Positions 8,911 to 16,485 of a stretch of DNA of 57,648 nucleotides are shown here, piece after piece. Within the stretch, counting starts at the first letter, position 1. The number at the start of each line of letters is the position of its first letter. The stretch is from JBBQXY01 sp051004815 (GTDB taxonomy: Bacteria; Chloroflexota; Ktedonobacteria; Ktedonobacterales; Ktedonobacteraceae): contig JBPCJY010000256.1 of assembly GCA_051004815.1 (NCBI GenBank), positions 1-57,648 on the forward strand. The letters are read 5' to 3'. Below the pieces are notes generated by a model. It saw nothing but the letters and a program-made list of their open reading frames with translations. It searched no databases and was not told the DNA's origin. The position numbers and the translations under genes are program-made.

Positions 8911-11007
8911 CTACTCGGCCAAGAGCTTTTCGATGGTTGCCTCTATCGTTTTAGTTGTGGGATAGAAGGCGATCTCCTCCGGCGCGTTGTACGGCGCAGG
9001 GGGAGCTTGCAGCGCGGAGATGAAAGCGGGCGTGCTATCCAGATCGTAGAAGCAGTTCTGGACAATCCACGAGTGGATATGGCGTCCATAGCTGGTCAGG
9101 TCTGCCTCCTCGGTAACGACAAGTACGCGGTTGGCATCGCGCACAGCCCCGGCGACGGCTTCCTCGTCAAATGGAGCCAGGGTGCGCAGATCGACGATAT
9201 CTATCGCGATCCCTTCCCTGTTGACGATATTGGCTGCCGCCATACAAGCTTCCAATACCATCGTACCCCAACAAATGATGGCGAGGCTGGATGCTCCCTC
9301 ACCGATGCGGAAACGACGCGCTTTCCCCAACGGAAGCGTATAGTAGCCATCGGGAACGTTCCATAATTCTGCCATGGCCGCGATGAGCTTTCCGTCGCTG
9401 TCCTTTGGCGGTTCGGAGCGATAGAGACGCCCACGCTCCAGGAAGGTAACGGGTGATTGTGAACGGGCGGCTTGCAGTAGCAAGCCCTTGGCATCGAAGG
9501 GTGTGGCCGGACAAACGGTAATCATGCCGGGGATAGAAGTGAACCATTGCTCGCCCGTATTAGAGTGACCATACGCGCCACCGCCTACCGTGCTGCTGGA
9601 GATAGGGCCACCACCACCACTACCCGACTTGGTGCGGATCAAGAGTGGCACACTCCAATCGCCATAACTTTGATATAAGACGCGTGCCGCCAGACGAATT
9701 GTTTGGGCGGCTGATTGATGATAATCCACGAACTGGATTTCAGCACAACGCGCTTTGCCATCGATCATGCCAGCCCCTGCCGCGATGCCCACGATGACTT
9801 GCTCGTTCAACGGACTGCTGATAGCGCGTCCAGGAAATTTGGTGACGAGTGTAGCGGTCGCTCCAAAGACACCGCCTTTGGGGCTACCAACATCTTGTCC
9901 ATAGACGAAGAAATCGGGGTCGCGCTGTGCCAGTTCTGCCAGTGCCTCATTAATAGCACCCAGCATGGTGGATTGTCGTATCTTCCCGCGTGGCGTATTC
10001 TCCTGCCACTGTGGTAAGTGCAGGATATGATGCATCACGCGTTCACCGCTTGGCTCTGGCTCCGCGAGTATCTGGTTCTCAGCTTGTTCCAGTTCAGCAC
10101 GCGCCTCTTTACGCATGCGCTCAATATCACCTTCTTGCAGGTGTCCGTTTTCGACCAGCCAGCGACCAAAGTTTTTCACCGGGTCTTTTGTCGCGGTGGT
10201 GAGTTCGATTTCTTCTTTCTTACGGTATGCTTTAATATCCGTACTGCTAGAATGTGGATCAAGGAGACCCAGGCGGAGATGCATCAACACCGGCCCGTTG
10301 CCTGAGCGGATATGCTGCACGAAGCGCGATGCCGCCTTATACGTTGCCATAGTATCAGTGCCATCGACCTCTTCGGCATAGACACCAGCACCATTGGCTA
10401 AGGCAACAAGACTACCGCCCCATTGGATGGAAGAAGCAGCGGTGATAGCCCAACCATTATCCTCAACAACTAGCAAAATGGGTAGTTGATGCACAGACGC
10501 CTGCCGGAGCAGGGCATTGAAGTCATTGGTAGCGGCACCGCCATCACCTGTCGTAAACATAATGATATCGTTGCTATGGTGCCGTTGTAATGAGTATGCT
10601 ACCCCACCCGCGAAAGGTGCCAGTGCGCCAACCTCGCTAAAGGTGGGCAAAATACGATAACGTTTGCTACTATAGTGTGAGGGCATGTTGCGTCCCGCGC
10701 CCATTGGCCCGGTTGTGCGCGAATATGCCTCGCGCAGCGGGCCATACATATCGCCAGTACGTTGTAACCACGCTCCCAGGTCGCGGTAATAGAGTGAGAG
10801 CCAGTCATTTGGTTCGAGCGCTGCTACAACGGCAGCGATACTTTCATGTCCGGCACATCCAATATAAAAAGGGAATCTTCCCTGCGTTTTACGCGTTTTC
10901 AGTAAGTCATTGGTGGCACGCGCCATTACCATAGTGCGATACAGGGCAATAATATCCACTGGCTCTGTTGTAGCATCCGTTTCAGTGACGCGAGTGTTAA
11001 TTGTCAT
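8911..11007 (-). CDS. Fused E1 alpha-beta 2-oxoacid dehydrogenase (thiamine-dependent)
   Basis: 698 aa, equal to an E1-alpha (about 1-330) joined to an E1-beta (about 345-698). The alpha part has the thiamine-diphosphate motif G-D-G at 154-156 followed by V-E-D-N-G-W-A-I at 181-188 (usually E-N-N). The beta part opens with a transketolase-type pyrimidine-binding region (F-V-Y-G-Q-D-V-G) and ends with a transketolase C-domain (L-R-T-L-A-P-F-D). The family decarboxylates branched-chain 2-oxoacids or pyruvate and passes the acyl group to a lipoyl E2. No E2 or E3 gene is adjacent. Start ATG at 11007 has GGAGG 7 nt upstream. The gene has its own promoter (11094-11122) and is divergent from a lone E1-alpha-like gene. 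Confidence 0.88.
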   Translation of the reverse strand: MTINTRVTETDATTEPVDIIALYRTMVMARATNDLLKTRKTQGRFPFYIGCAGHESIAAVVAALEPNDWLSLYYRDLGAWLQRTGDMYGPLREAYSRTTGPMGAGRNMPSHYSSKRYRILPTFSEVGALAPFAGGVAYSLQRHHSNDIIMFTTGDGGAATNDFNALLRQASVHQLPILLVVEDNGWAITAASSIQWGGSLVALANGAGVYAEEVDGTDTMATYKAASRFVQHIRSGNGPVLMHLRLGLLDPHSSSTDIKAYRKKEEIELTTATKDPVKNFGRWLVENGHLQEGDIERMRKEARAELEQAENQILAEPEPSGERVMHHILHLPQWQENTPRGKIRQSTMLGAINEALAELAQRDPDFFVYGQDVGSPKGGVFGATATLVTKFPGRAISSPLNEQVIVGIAAGAGMIDGKARCAEIQFVDYHQSAAQTIRLAARVLYQSYGDWSVPLLIRTKSGSGGGGPISSSTVGGGAYGHSNTGEQWFTSIPGMITVCPATPFDAKGLLLQAARSQSPVTFLERGRLYRSEPPKDSDGKLIAAMAELWNVPDGYYTLPLGKARRFRIGEGASSLAIICWGTMVLEACMAAANIVNREGIAIDIVDLRTLAPFDEEAVAGAVRDANRVLVVTEEADLTSYGRHIHSWIVQNCFYDLDSTPAFISALQAPPAPYNAPEEIAFYPTTKTIEATIEKLLAE

Positions 11008-11020
11008 GCGGCCTCCATAC

Positions 11021-11070
11021 GTCTACGCTGACATTTCCGGTTTTTAAGTCTACGTTGACTTTCCGGCTTT
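11021..11070. repeat. Two tandem imperfect 23-25-bp direct repeats in the 5' leader of the fused E1 gene
   Basis: GTCTACGCTGAC..TTCCGGTTT at 11021-11045 and GTCTACGTTGAC.TTCCGGCTTT at 11048-11070 differ at a few positions. They lie between the predicted transcription start (about 11087) and the start codon. They could be binding sites for a regulator or an RNA structure element; which is not known. Confidence 0.55.
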
Positions 11071-11093
11071 GGACTATAAGCTTTTGCGAGTTC

Positions 11094-11122
11094 ATTATAG
11101 AATCGCTGGTTACGAAATGCAA
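11094..11122 (-). promoter_or_regulatory. Sigma-70 promoter of the fused E1 gene
   Basis: Minus-strand TTGCAT (11122-11117), 17-bp spacer, TATAAT (11099-11094): perfect -10 and good -35. The start site would be near 11087, giving a leader of about 80 nt. Confidence 0.7.
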
Positions 11123-11194
11123 TGTATCCCGTACTTTGCACCCATGCTTGCGCTTGCACACCTTTTCATAGCTCTACGTTTTCTCCTGGAGTAG

Positions 11195-11223
11195 TTGCCT
11201 ATGTTCGGCACTGAGCATATAAT
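11195..11223 (+). promoter_or_regulatory. Sigma-70 promoter of the lone E1-alpha-like gene
   Basis: TTGCCT (11195-11200), 17-bp spacer, TATAAT (11218-11223). The transcription start would be near 11230, about 90 nt before the gene. It is back to back with the promoter at 11094-11122. Confidence 0.65.
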
Positions 11224-11318
11224 AGCGAAGGTTGTTGCAAGAGAAGTTATGTTGTTGCTGTAGTTACCGAGGATGTTACGTTTCACTTTCCTGAGAATGA
11301 AGGGCTATTGGTGAAGAA

Positions 11319-12227
11319 TTGTTGGAGATAAGCATCCCGCCTTTATCTGCTGCATTTGCACGCGACCTCTATGCCCGTATGCTTTTAACGCGCTTAGTAG
11401 ATGAATGTGCTGAACGATTACAAGTTGAGGGCGCACGAGATGTGATTTTCTCCTGTCGTGGTCACGAGGCGACACAGGTAGCGAGTGCGCTTTGTATAGA
11501 AGTGGGCAACGACTTCACCTTGCCCTATTATCGCGATCTGGGCGTTGTCTTGACGATTGGCATGACGCCGTACGAAGTACTACGCACATATGTACTGGCG
11601 CGGCAGCAAGAGCAAGCACCAATCGAGCAGAGCAGGATTGCTGATAGAGCCTTGCCGACGATGATGCATTGGGGCTATCATAAGCATAATACCGTCACCG
11701 GCTCTGTTCCCGTGGCAACACAGATGCTCCACGCTGCCGGCATCGCTTTTTCGTCTAAACTGCGTAAGGCTGCTGTAGTCACTGTCGCATACTGTGGGGA
11801 TGGTGCTACCACGGAAGCAGATTTCCTCGCGGGGATTCAGTTCGCGGCGCAACATCAACTCCCTGCCATTTTTATCTGCGAACAGGATGATAGCTGCGCA
11901 TCTGTGCAAACGTTGCCACTCCCGACGAACCTGGTTTATCACTCTATTGATGGTATGGATGCTCTCACTGTCTACGCAACGATGCGGGCAGCCATGCAAC
12001 ATGCACGCGCAGGGTACGGCCCTGTACTGTTAGAAATGAAGGTTTCTCGGCCCGCGACTACTCGTGAAATATCTGGCGGAGCATGGCAAGATGACCCACT
12101 TTTGCGTTGCCAACACTATCTTGAAGCGCAAGGAATGTGGGATAATGAATGGGCCGTTCAATTACAAACGCGCCTTGAGGCTGAGGTTGAACGAGCCTGG
12201 CAGGATGCTTTACAAAGTATTACCTAG
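11319..12227 (+). CDS. Lone, divergent E1-alpha-like protein with altered thiamine-diphosphate motif
   Basis: 302 aa, homologous by eye to the alpha half of the neighbouring fused E1: both share G-H-E, Y-Y-R-D-L-G, G-D-G and H-Q-L-P blocks. G-D-G is present at 160-162, but the second half of the thiamine motif, normally E-N-N-x-Y-A-I-S, reads E-Q-D-D-S-C-A-S from 188. Both asparagines that hold the metal and cofactor are thus changed. The phosphorylation/active-site loop is also diverged (M-M-H-W-G-Y-H-K-H-N). No beta subunit follows. Either it is an inactive regulatory paralogue or it works with the fused E1's beta half. The start is uncertain: the TTG at 11319 has no clear Shine-Dalgarno, and an ATT at 11307 in the same frame follows AAGGG closely. 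Confidence 0.75.
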   Translation: MLEISIPPLSAAFARDLYARMLLTRLVDECAERLQVEGARDVIFSCRGHEATQVASALCIEVGNDFTLPYYRDLGVVLTIGMTPYEVLRTYVLARQQEQAPIEQSRIADRALPTMMHWGYHKHNTVTGSVPVATQMLHAAGIAFSSKLRKAAVVTVAYCGDGATTEADFLAGIQFAAQHQLPAIFICEQDDSCASVQTLPLPTNLVYHSIDGMDALTVYATMRAAMQHARAGYGPVLLEMKVSRPATTREISGGAWQDDPLLRCQHYLEAQGMWDNEWAVQLQTRLEAEVERAWQDALQSIT

Positions 12228-12260
12228 AAAAGTCTTCTTTGGTGAGCGGGGAGCGATTCA

Positions 12261-14279
12261 ATGCAGCAACAATTTCCTATTCGCATCCTCTACGGAGCCG
12301 ATTATAATCCTGAACAGTGGTCTGAGGATGTCTGGCAAGAGGATATGCGTTTGATGAAACTGGCGCATGTCAACGTGGCCTCGATCAATATTTTTTCCTG
12401 GGCAGCCCTGGAGCCACAAGCGGGTACTTATCAATTCGCGACACTTGACCGTATTATGGATATGTTGGCCGAACATGGCATTGCTGCCGATCTTGCCACT
12501 GCCACTGCCTCACCTCCGACCTGGATGAGCCGACGCTATCCCGACATGTTGCCTGTCACCTTCGAGGGTATACGCCTCAGCCATGGATCACGTCAGCATT
12601 ACTGCCCCAATAGCGTAGATTTTCGCCGTGAGTCGGCACAGTTAGTGCGGCAACTTGCCACCCGTTATGGCACCCATTCTGCGTTGAGTATGTGGCATGT
12701 CAACAACGAGTATGGTTGCCATGTGCCACGTTGCTATTGCGATATCTGTGCTGCCACTTTTCGTCTCTGGCTACAAGCACGCTATCATACGCTGGATGCC
12801 TTGAACGATGCCTGGGGGACAAATTTTTGGAGCCAACACTACTACGATTGGGAAGATATTTTGCCTCCACGTATCTCTCCTGCACAGAATAATCCCGGAC
12901 AAAGCCTCGATTATGCACGTTTCATGTCAGATTCGCTGCTCGGCTGCTATAAAATAGAGGCAGATATTTTGCGCGAGATTACACCACACACTCCTATTAC
13001 AACAAACCTGATGGTTGCTTTCAAACCCGCCGATTATTTCGCGTGGGGACCACATGTAGATATCATCTCTTTCGATAACTACCCAGCCCTATCAACACCA
13101 GCCTGGGAGACCGCGCTCACACAGGATTTGATGCGTTCGCTCAAGGATGGACAACCATACATGGTGATGGAGCAGACGCCGAGTCAGTTAAATTGGATGC
13201 CGCAGAATCCGCAAAAGCGACCAGGAAATATACGCTTGCAAAGTCTTCAGGCTGTAGCCCATGGAGCCGATGGCGTCATGTACTTTCAATGGCGTCAATC
13301 CCAGGCGGGAGCCGAAAAATTCCATAGCGCGTTAGTGACGCACGAAGGCAACGAGCACAACCGTATCTTTCGACAAGCGGCACAGATTGGAGCAGAACTG
13401 GCACAGTTGACGCCCTTGGTAGTAGGTTCTCGTGTCCAGGCGCGGGTCGCTCTGCTAATGGATTGGCAGAACTGGTGGGCCGTTGAATATTTGCCGGGGC
13501 CAAGTGATCGCCTTCACTATTGGGAACAGCTCAAAAGCTATTATCGTGCCTTGCATCGGCTCAACCTGGCCATTGATGTCGTAGCACCGGATAGCGACTT
13601 GAGCAGTTATCGCTTGGTAGTGGCTCCGCTCCTGCACATGTTGCGCCCCGGTGTGGCGCAAAACCTGGAACAGTATGTGAATGGTGGCGGAACTCTGCTG
13701 ACCACATTTTTTAGTGGTATCGTCGATCAGAACGATCATGTAGGATTGGGCGGTTATCCGGCTGCTTTGCGAAAACTCTTGGGCATCCATGTCGAAGAGT
13801 TTGACCCGTGGACAGAGACTATGACGAACCAGGTCGTGATCCGCGAAGGTGTACTACAAGGTATCTATCCCTGTACGTTGTGGGGAGAATTGATCCATCT
13901 CGAAGGGGCAGAGGCACTGGGCGTCTTTGCCCACGACTACTACGCCAATGGTCCAGCTCTAACAGTGCATCAATTTGGACAGGGGAAGGCGTACTATCTG
14001 GCAACACAGGGGAACGAAGCATTGCTTGATGGGCTGATACAACTACTCTGTGAGGAAGCGGCAGTTTCATCCATCCTGGTGGCTCCCGAAGGAGTTGAAG
14101 TGACGTGCCGCGTCAGAGCTGATGGACGCAAGGTGTACTTCTTGCTCAATCATACTGAGCATACTGTACAGGTGTCCTTACCTGTTGCTTCATTCATTGC
14201 GTTGCTGCATACTAATAGTAGCGTTGAGGGTCAAATCGACATTGCCGCGAAAGATGTTGCGGTACTTTTGTCACAGTAG
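12261..14279 (+). CDS. GH42 beta-galactosidase
   Basis: 672 aa, the usual length for GH42. It starts with Y-G-A-D-Y-N-P-E-Q-W, a family hallmark. The acid/base glutamate is E150 in N-N-E-Y-G and the nucleophile is E304 in V-M-E-Q-T-P-S. The zinc-binding cysteine cluster typical of the family follows (C-H-V-P-R-C-Y-C-D-I-C, about 153-164). The catalytic TIM barrel (about 10-385) is followed by a trimerisation domain (about 395-600) and a small beta domain. There is no signal peptide, so it acts on imported beta-galactosides in the cytoplasm. The ATG at 12261 follows GGTGAGCGGGGAG. It lies 33 bp after the E1-alpha-like gene and could be cotranscribed, although no functional link is evident. Confidence 0.93.
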   Translation: MQQQFPIRILYGADYNPEQWSEDVWQEDMRLMKLAHVNVASINIFSWAALEPQAGTYQFATLDRIMDMLAEHGIAADLATATASPPTWMSRRYPDMLPVTFEGIRLSHGSRQHYCPNSVDFRRESAQLVRQLATRYGTHSALSMWHVNNEYGCHVPRCYCDICAATFRLWLQARYHTLDALNDAWGTNFWSQHYYDWEDILPPRISPAQNNPGQSLDYARFMSDSLLGCYKIEADILREITPHTPITTNLMVAFKPADYFAWGPHVDIISFDNYPALSTPAWETALTQDLMRSLKDGQPYMVMEQTPSQLNWMPQNPQKRPGNIRLQSLQAVAHGADGVMYFQWRQSQAGAEKFHSALVTHEGNEHNRIFRQAAQIGAELAQLTPLVVGSRVQARVALLMDWQNWWAVEYLPGPSDRLHYWEQLKSYYRALHRLNLAIDVVAPDSDLSSYRLVVAPLLHMLRPGVAQNLEQYVNGGGTLLTTFFSGIVDQNDHVGLGGYPAALRKLLGIHVEEFDPWTETMTNQVVIREGVLQGIYPCTLWGELIHLEGAEALGVFAHDYYANGPALTVHQFGQGKAYYLATQGNEALLDGLIQLLCEEAAVSSILVAPEGVEVTCRVRADGRKVYFLLNHTEHTVQVSLPVASFIALLHTNSSVEGQIDIAAKDVAVLLSQ

Positions 14280-14582
14280 TCATTAGTCCACCCAGGTTGC
14301 ATACTGCCCAGGTCGCCTCTTCGGCATTCTTTATATCATCCTGTACATAGCATATACCCTCCCTCATTCGCCAACAGAGTCGTGTAAGGTCCTGGTGGAA
14401 GGTATGCACCGATGTAGAATTGCTAAGTTGTAACAAATAGTGTATAGTTTGCATAGAAAGCCCACCTCCAGTGTGTCAGCTAGTATCATCAGTACTTTTA
14501 GGTAGGGGGAGATACTTTTGTCCTTTTTGTCCGTGCAATACAGTAGAGAAGCTGTTTTTTGAACGTGAACTCTTCTGAGAAC

Positions 14583-14611
14583 TTGTGCGCTTATGTTGAC
14601 CATGCTATACT
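14583..14611 (+). promoter_or_regulatory. Extended -10 promoter of the sigma/zinc-finger/CHAT operon
   Basis: TTGTGC (14583-14588), 17-bp spacer, TGC-TATACT (extended -10, 14603-14611); expected start near 14618, with the gene at 14660. The remaining part of the gene-free stretch 14280-14659 shows no other supported feature. Confidence 0.6.
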
Positions 14612-14659
14612 GCATGGGCGTCGGACGAGAAATGCTTATTTAACTGGAAGCAGGGAGCA

Positions 14660-15448
14660 ATGTCGATGGAGTCTCTAAACCGCTCTCAGCCAGCAGGCTC
14701 ACCGCCAGGTCTGGGAGGACAGGGTGATAGCGCACTGGAGTACCCGAAGGGTGTGCCTATCCAGCTACTCCCCATCAATGACCTGGCACGTTGTTGCTCT
14801 GAAGAGACTAATAAATTTTTACGGCAGAGCGTTTCCAATGATCGCTACTGCCTGGAATTATTTCGCCGTGCCATTGTAAAGCGTGATGATGATGCCTGGG
14901 CGTGTATCTATGCACAATATGCCCCGCTCGTACTCACCTGGGTTACGCAACATCAGAGTGCCGCACCAATACTAAGCCAGGATGGCAGTTCCCCTTTAGT
15001 GAATTCCGCCTTTGCCAAATTCGCGCAGGCTCTTACGCCAGCGAAGATGGAGAATTTTGATTCGCTCGCGGCCATCCTGAAATATCTCAAAATGTGTGTT
15101 CATAGTGTGGTTGCTGACGAAGTCCGTTCGCGCCAGGCCCGCCAATACGAAGAGGCACTGGAACTGATCGAGCACGAACCAGCCTCTGACGATCCTGCCG
15201 ATGATGTGGTCTCCAACATCTCCGCCCAAGGTTTATGGCAGGTGATCCAGGAAGAATTGAACGGTGAGGATGAGCGCGTCCTGATCTATCTCGCCTATAT
15301 TCATGGAATGAAACCTGGCGAAATAAGTGCCCAGCATAAGCGGTTATTTCCTACCGTGGATGATGTGTACCGTATCAAGCGCAACGTATTAGAGCGATTG
15401 CGTCGCAATCGTCGTTTACAAACGATGTTCAAACATCAGCAACTGTAA
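14660..15448 (+). CDS. Sigma-70-like (ECF-type) RNA polymerase sigma factor
   Basis: 262 aa. A polar N-terminal extension of about 60 residues is followed by a region-2-like block (about 65-175) with A-W-A-C-I-Y-A-Q-Y-A-P-L-V and a helix ending D-E-V-R-S-R-Q-A-R-Q. A region-4-like helix-turn-helix follows (about 200-255) with M-K-P-G-E-I and V-Y-R-I-K-R-N-V-L-E-R-L-R-R. Acidic E-P-A-S-D-D-P-A-D-D joins the two. The start at 14660 is ATG; a nearby second ATG at 14666 is also possible, and GGGAG lies about 8 nt upstream of the first. First gene of a unit with a zinc-finger protein and a TPR-CHAT protein. Sigma identity is by motif feel and gene context; sequence divergence is high. Confidence 0.75.
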   Translation: MSMESLNRSQPAGSPPGLGGQGDSALEYPKGVPIQLLPINDLARCCSEETNKFLRQSVSNDRYCLELFRRAIVKRDDDAWACIYAQYAPLVLTWVTQHQSAAPILSQDGSSPLVNSAFAKFAQALTPAKMENFDSLAAILKYLKMCVHSVVADEVRSRQARQYEEALELIEHEPASDDPADDVVSNISAQGLWQVIQEELNGEDERVLIYLAYIHGMKPGEISAQHKRLFPTVDDVYRIKRNVLERLRRNRRLQTMFKHQQL

Positions 15449-15623
15449 GGTACAAGTGCTAAAACTGCTGTGAACCTCGTTTATTGGTGTGAAGAGGGCA
15501 AGAAGAACACTTGAGAAGAACTCTTGCAATGAGTGCGTCTGCTGATGGCACTGGGGAGAGACATCAGTCGTATGCATGAAAGTTCTCGGTCCTGTATCCT
15601 ATGTTGATCTAAAGGAAACGCTC

Positions 15624-16469
15624 ATGGAGTGTAGTGAACCCGGTGCTATTCGTGATGAAGAAATACTTGCCTATCTCGCGGGGGAGAAGGTGAGACCGTT
15701 TGTCGTGCAACACCTGGCAACATGCCAGCACTGTGCGGGGCAGATGGCTGCCTATCGACGAATAGAACTTACGCTAACTAGCAAACTCTATCGGTGGGAT
15801 TGCCCACCAAGTCAGGTACTCGGCGAATACCAGCTGGGACTGCTCAGTAAAGAACTTACTGCCGCTGTCAAAAACCACCTGGGTATGTGCGTGCTCTGCG
15901 CTGCTGAAGTGGTAACACTCACAGATTTTCTTGCGCATGATCCCATCATCACTGAGCGTGTCACTATTCCAAGTGTATCTGTGCAAACCTCCTCCCCGCG
16001 TAATAATCATCGTTCCGGCCAGGGTGTAAAGAGTCTGGTTGATCGCCTACGCGAACAATCCGATGCTGGCGTCCGGCGTATTATTGCGGCTCTCGTTCCG
16101 CCACCGCCACGTCTCGCCTTCCAGCGTGACCTGACCCAGGTAGCAGTGTGGCCGCGCAGTTATAGTGCGGAAGATGTTAATATATCCATTCAGGTTGAAC
16201 GAGGCACCAATCGACGTGACTCGATACAACTTATCGGTTTTGTCACCCGCCAGGGTGCGCCCTTAGAGGCTCTACAGGGTACGCAAGTGGTGCTGTCTGC
16301 GCAGGATGGACCTACTCCTTCTGCCAGTATTCACTATACCCAGACCATTGATGAGTTAGGAAACTTCGTCTTTGCGTCGATTGCTCCCGCCACCTATGCG
16401 CTGGAGTTGCAATTCCCTGGGAGTACCATTGTGATCGATCAGCTTCCGGTTACTTTGCAAGATATGTAG
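15624..16469 (+). CDS. Soluble anti-sigma-like protein with two zinc-finger motifs and a C-terminal beta domain
   Basis: 281 aa from the chosen ATG at 15624, which has AAAGGA 7 nt upstream; an in-frame ATG at 15576 lacks a well-spaced site. Two H-x3-C-x2-C motifs (H-L-A-T-C-Q-H-C near residue 31 and H-L-G-M-C-V-L-C near 91) resemble ZAS/zf-HC2 domains that clamp ECF sigma factors. A charged linker and a Pro-rich stretch (P-P-P-P-R) lead to a C-terminal domain (about 180-281) resembling carboxypeptidase-regulatory or Ig-like folds. Unlike most anti-sigmas there is no membrane helix. It is 175 bp after the sigma gene and 16 bp before the CHAT gene. Inferred role: sigma inhibitor and possible protease substrate. 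Confidence 0.7.
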   Translation: MECSEPGAIRDEEILAYLAGEKVRPFVVQHLATCQHCAGQMAAYRRIELTLTSKLYRWDCPPSQVLGEYQLGLLSKELTAAVKNHLGMCVLCAAEVVTLTDFLAHDPIITERVTIPSVSVQTSSPRNNHRSGQGVKSLVDRLREQSDAGVRRIIAALVPPPPRLAFQRDLTQVAVWPRSYSAEDVNISIQVERGTNRRDSIQLIGFVTRQGAPLEALQGTQVVLSAQDGPTPSASIHYTQTIDELGNFVFASIAPATYALELQFPGSTIVIDQLPVTLQDM

Positions 16470-16485
16470 CGGAAACTTTGCCATT

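Noticed and set aside
11311..11331. GTG at 11311 as start of the lone E1-alpha-like gene
   Set aside because: It is well placed after AAGGGC but in another frame that stops within seven codons.
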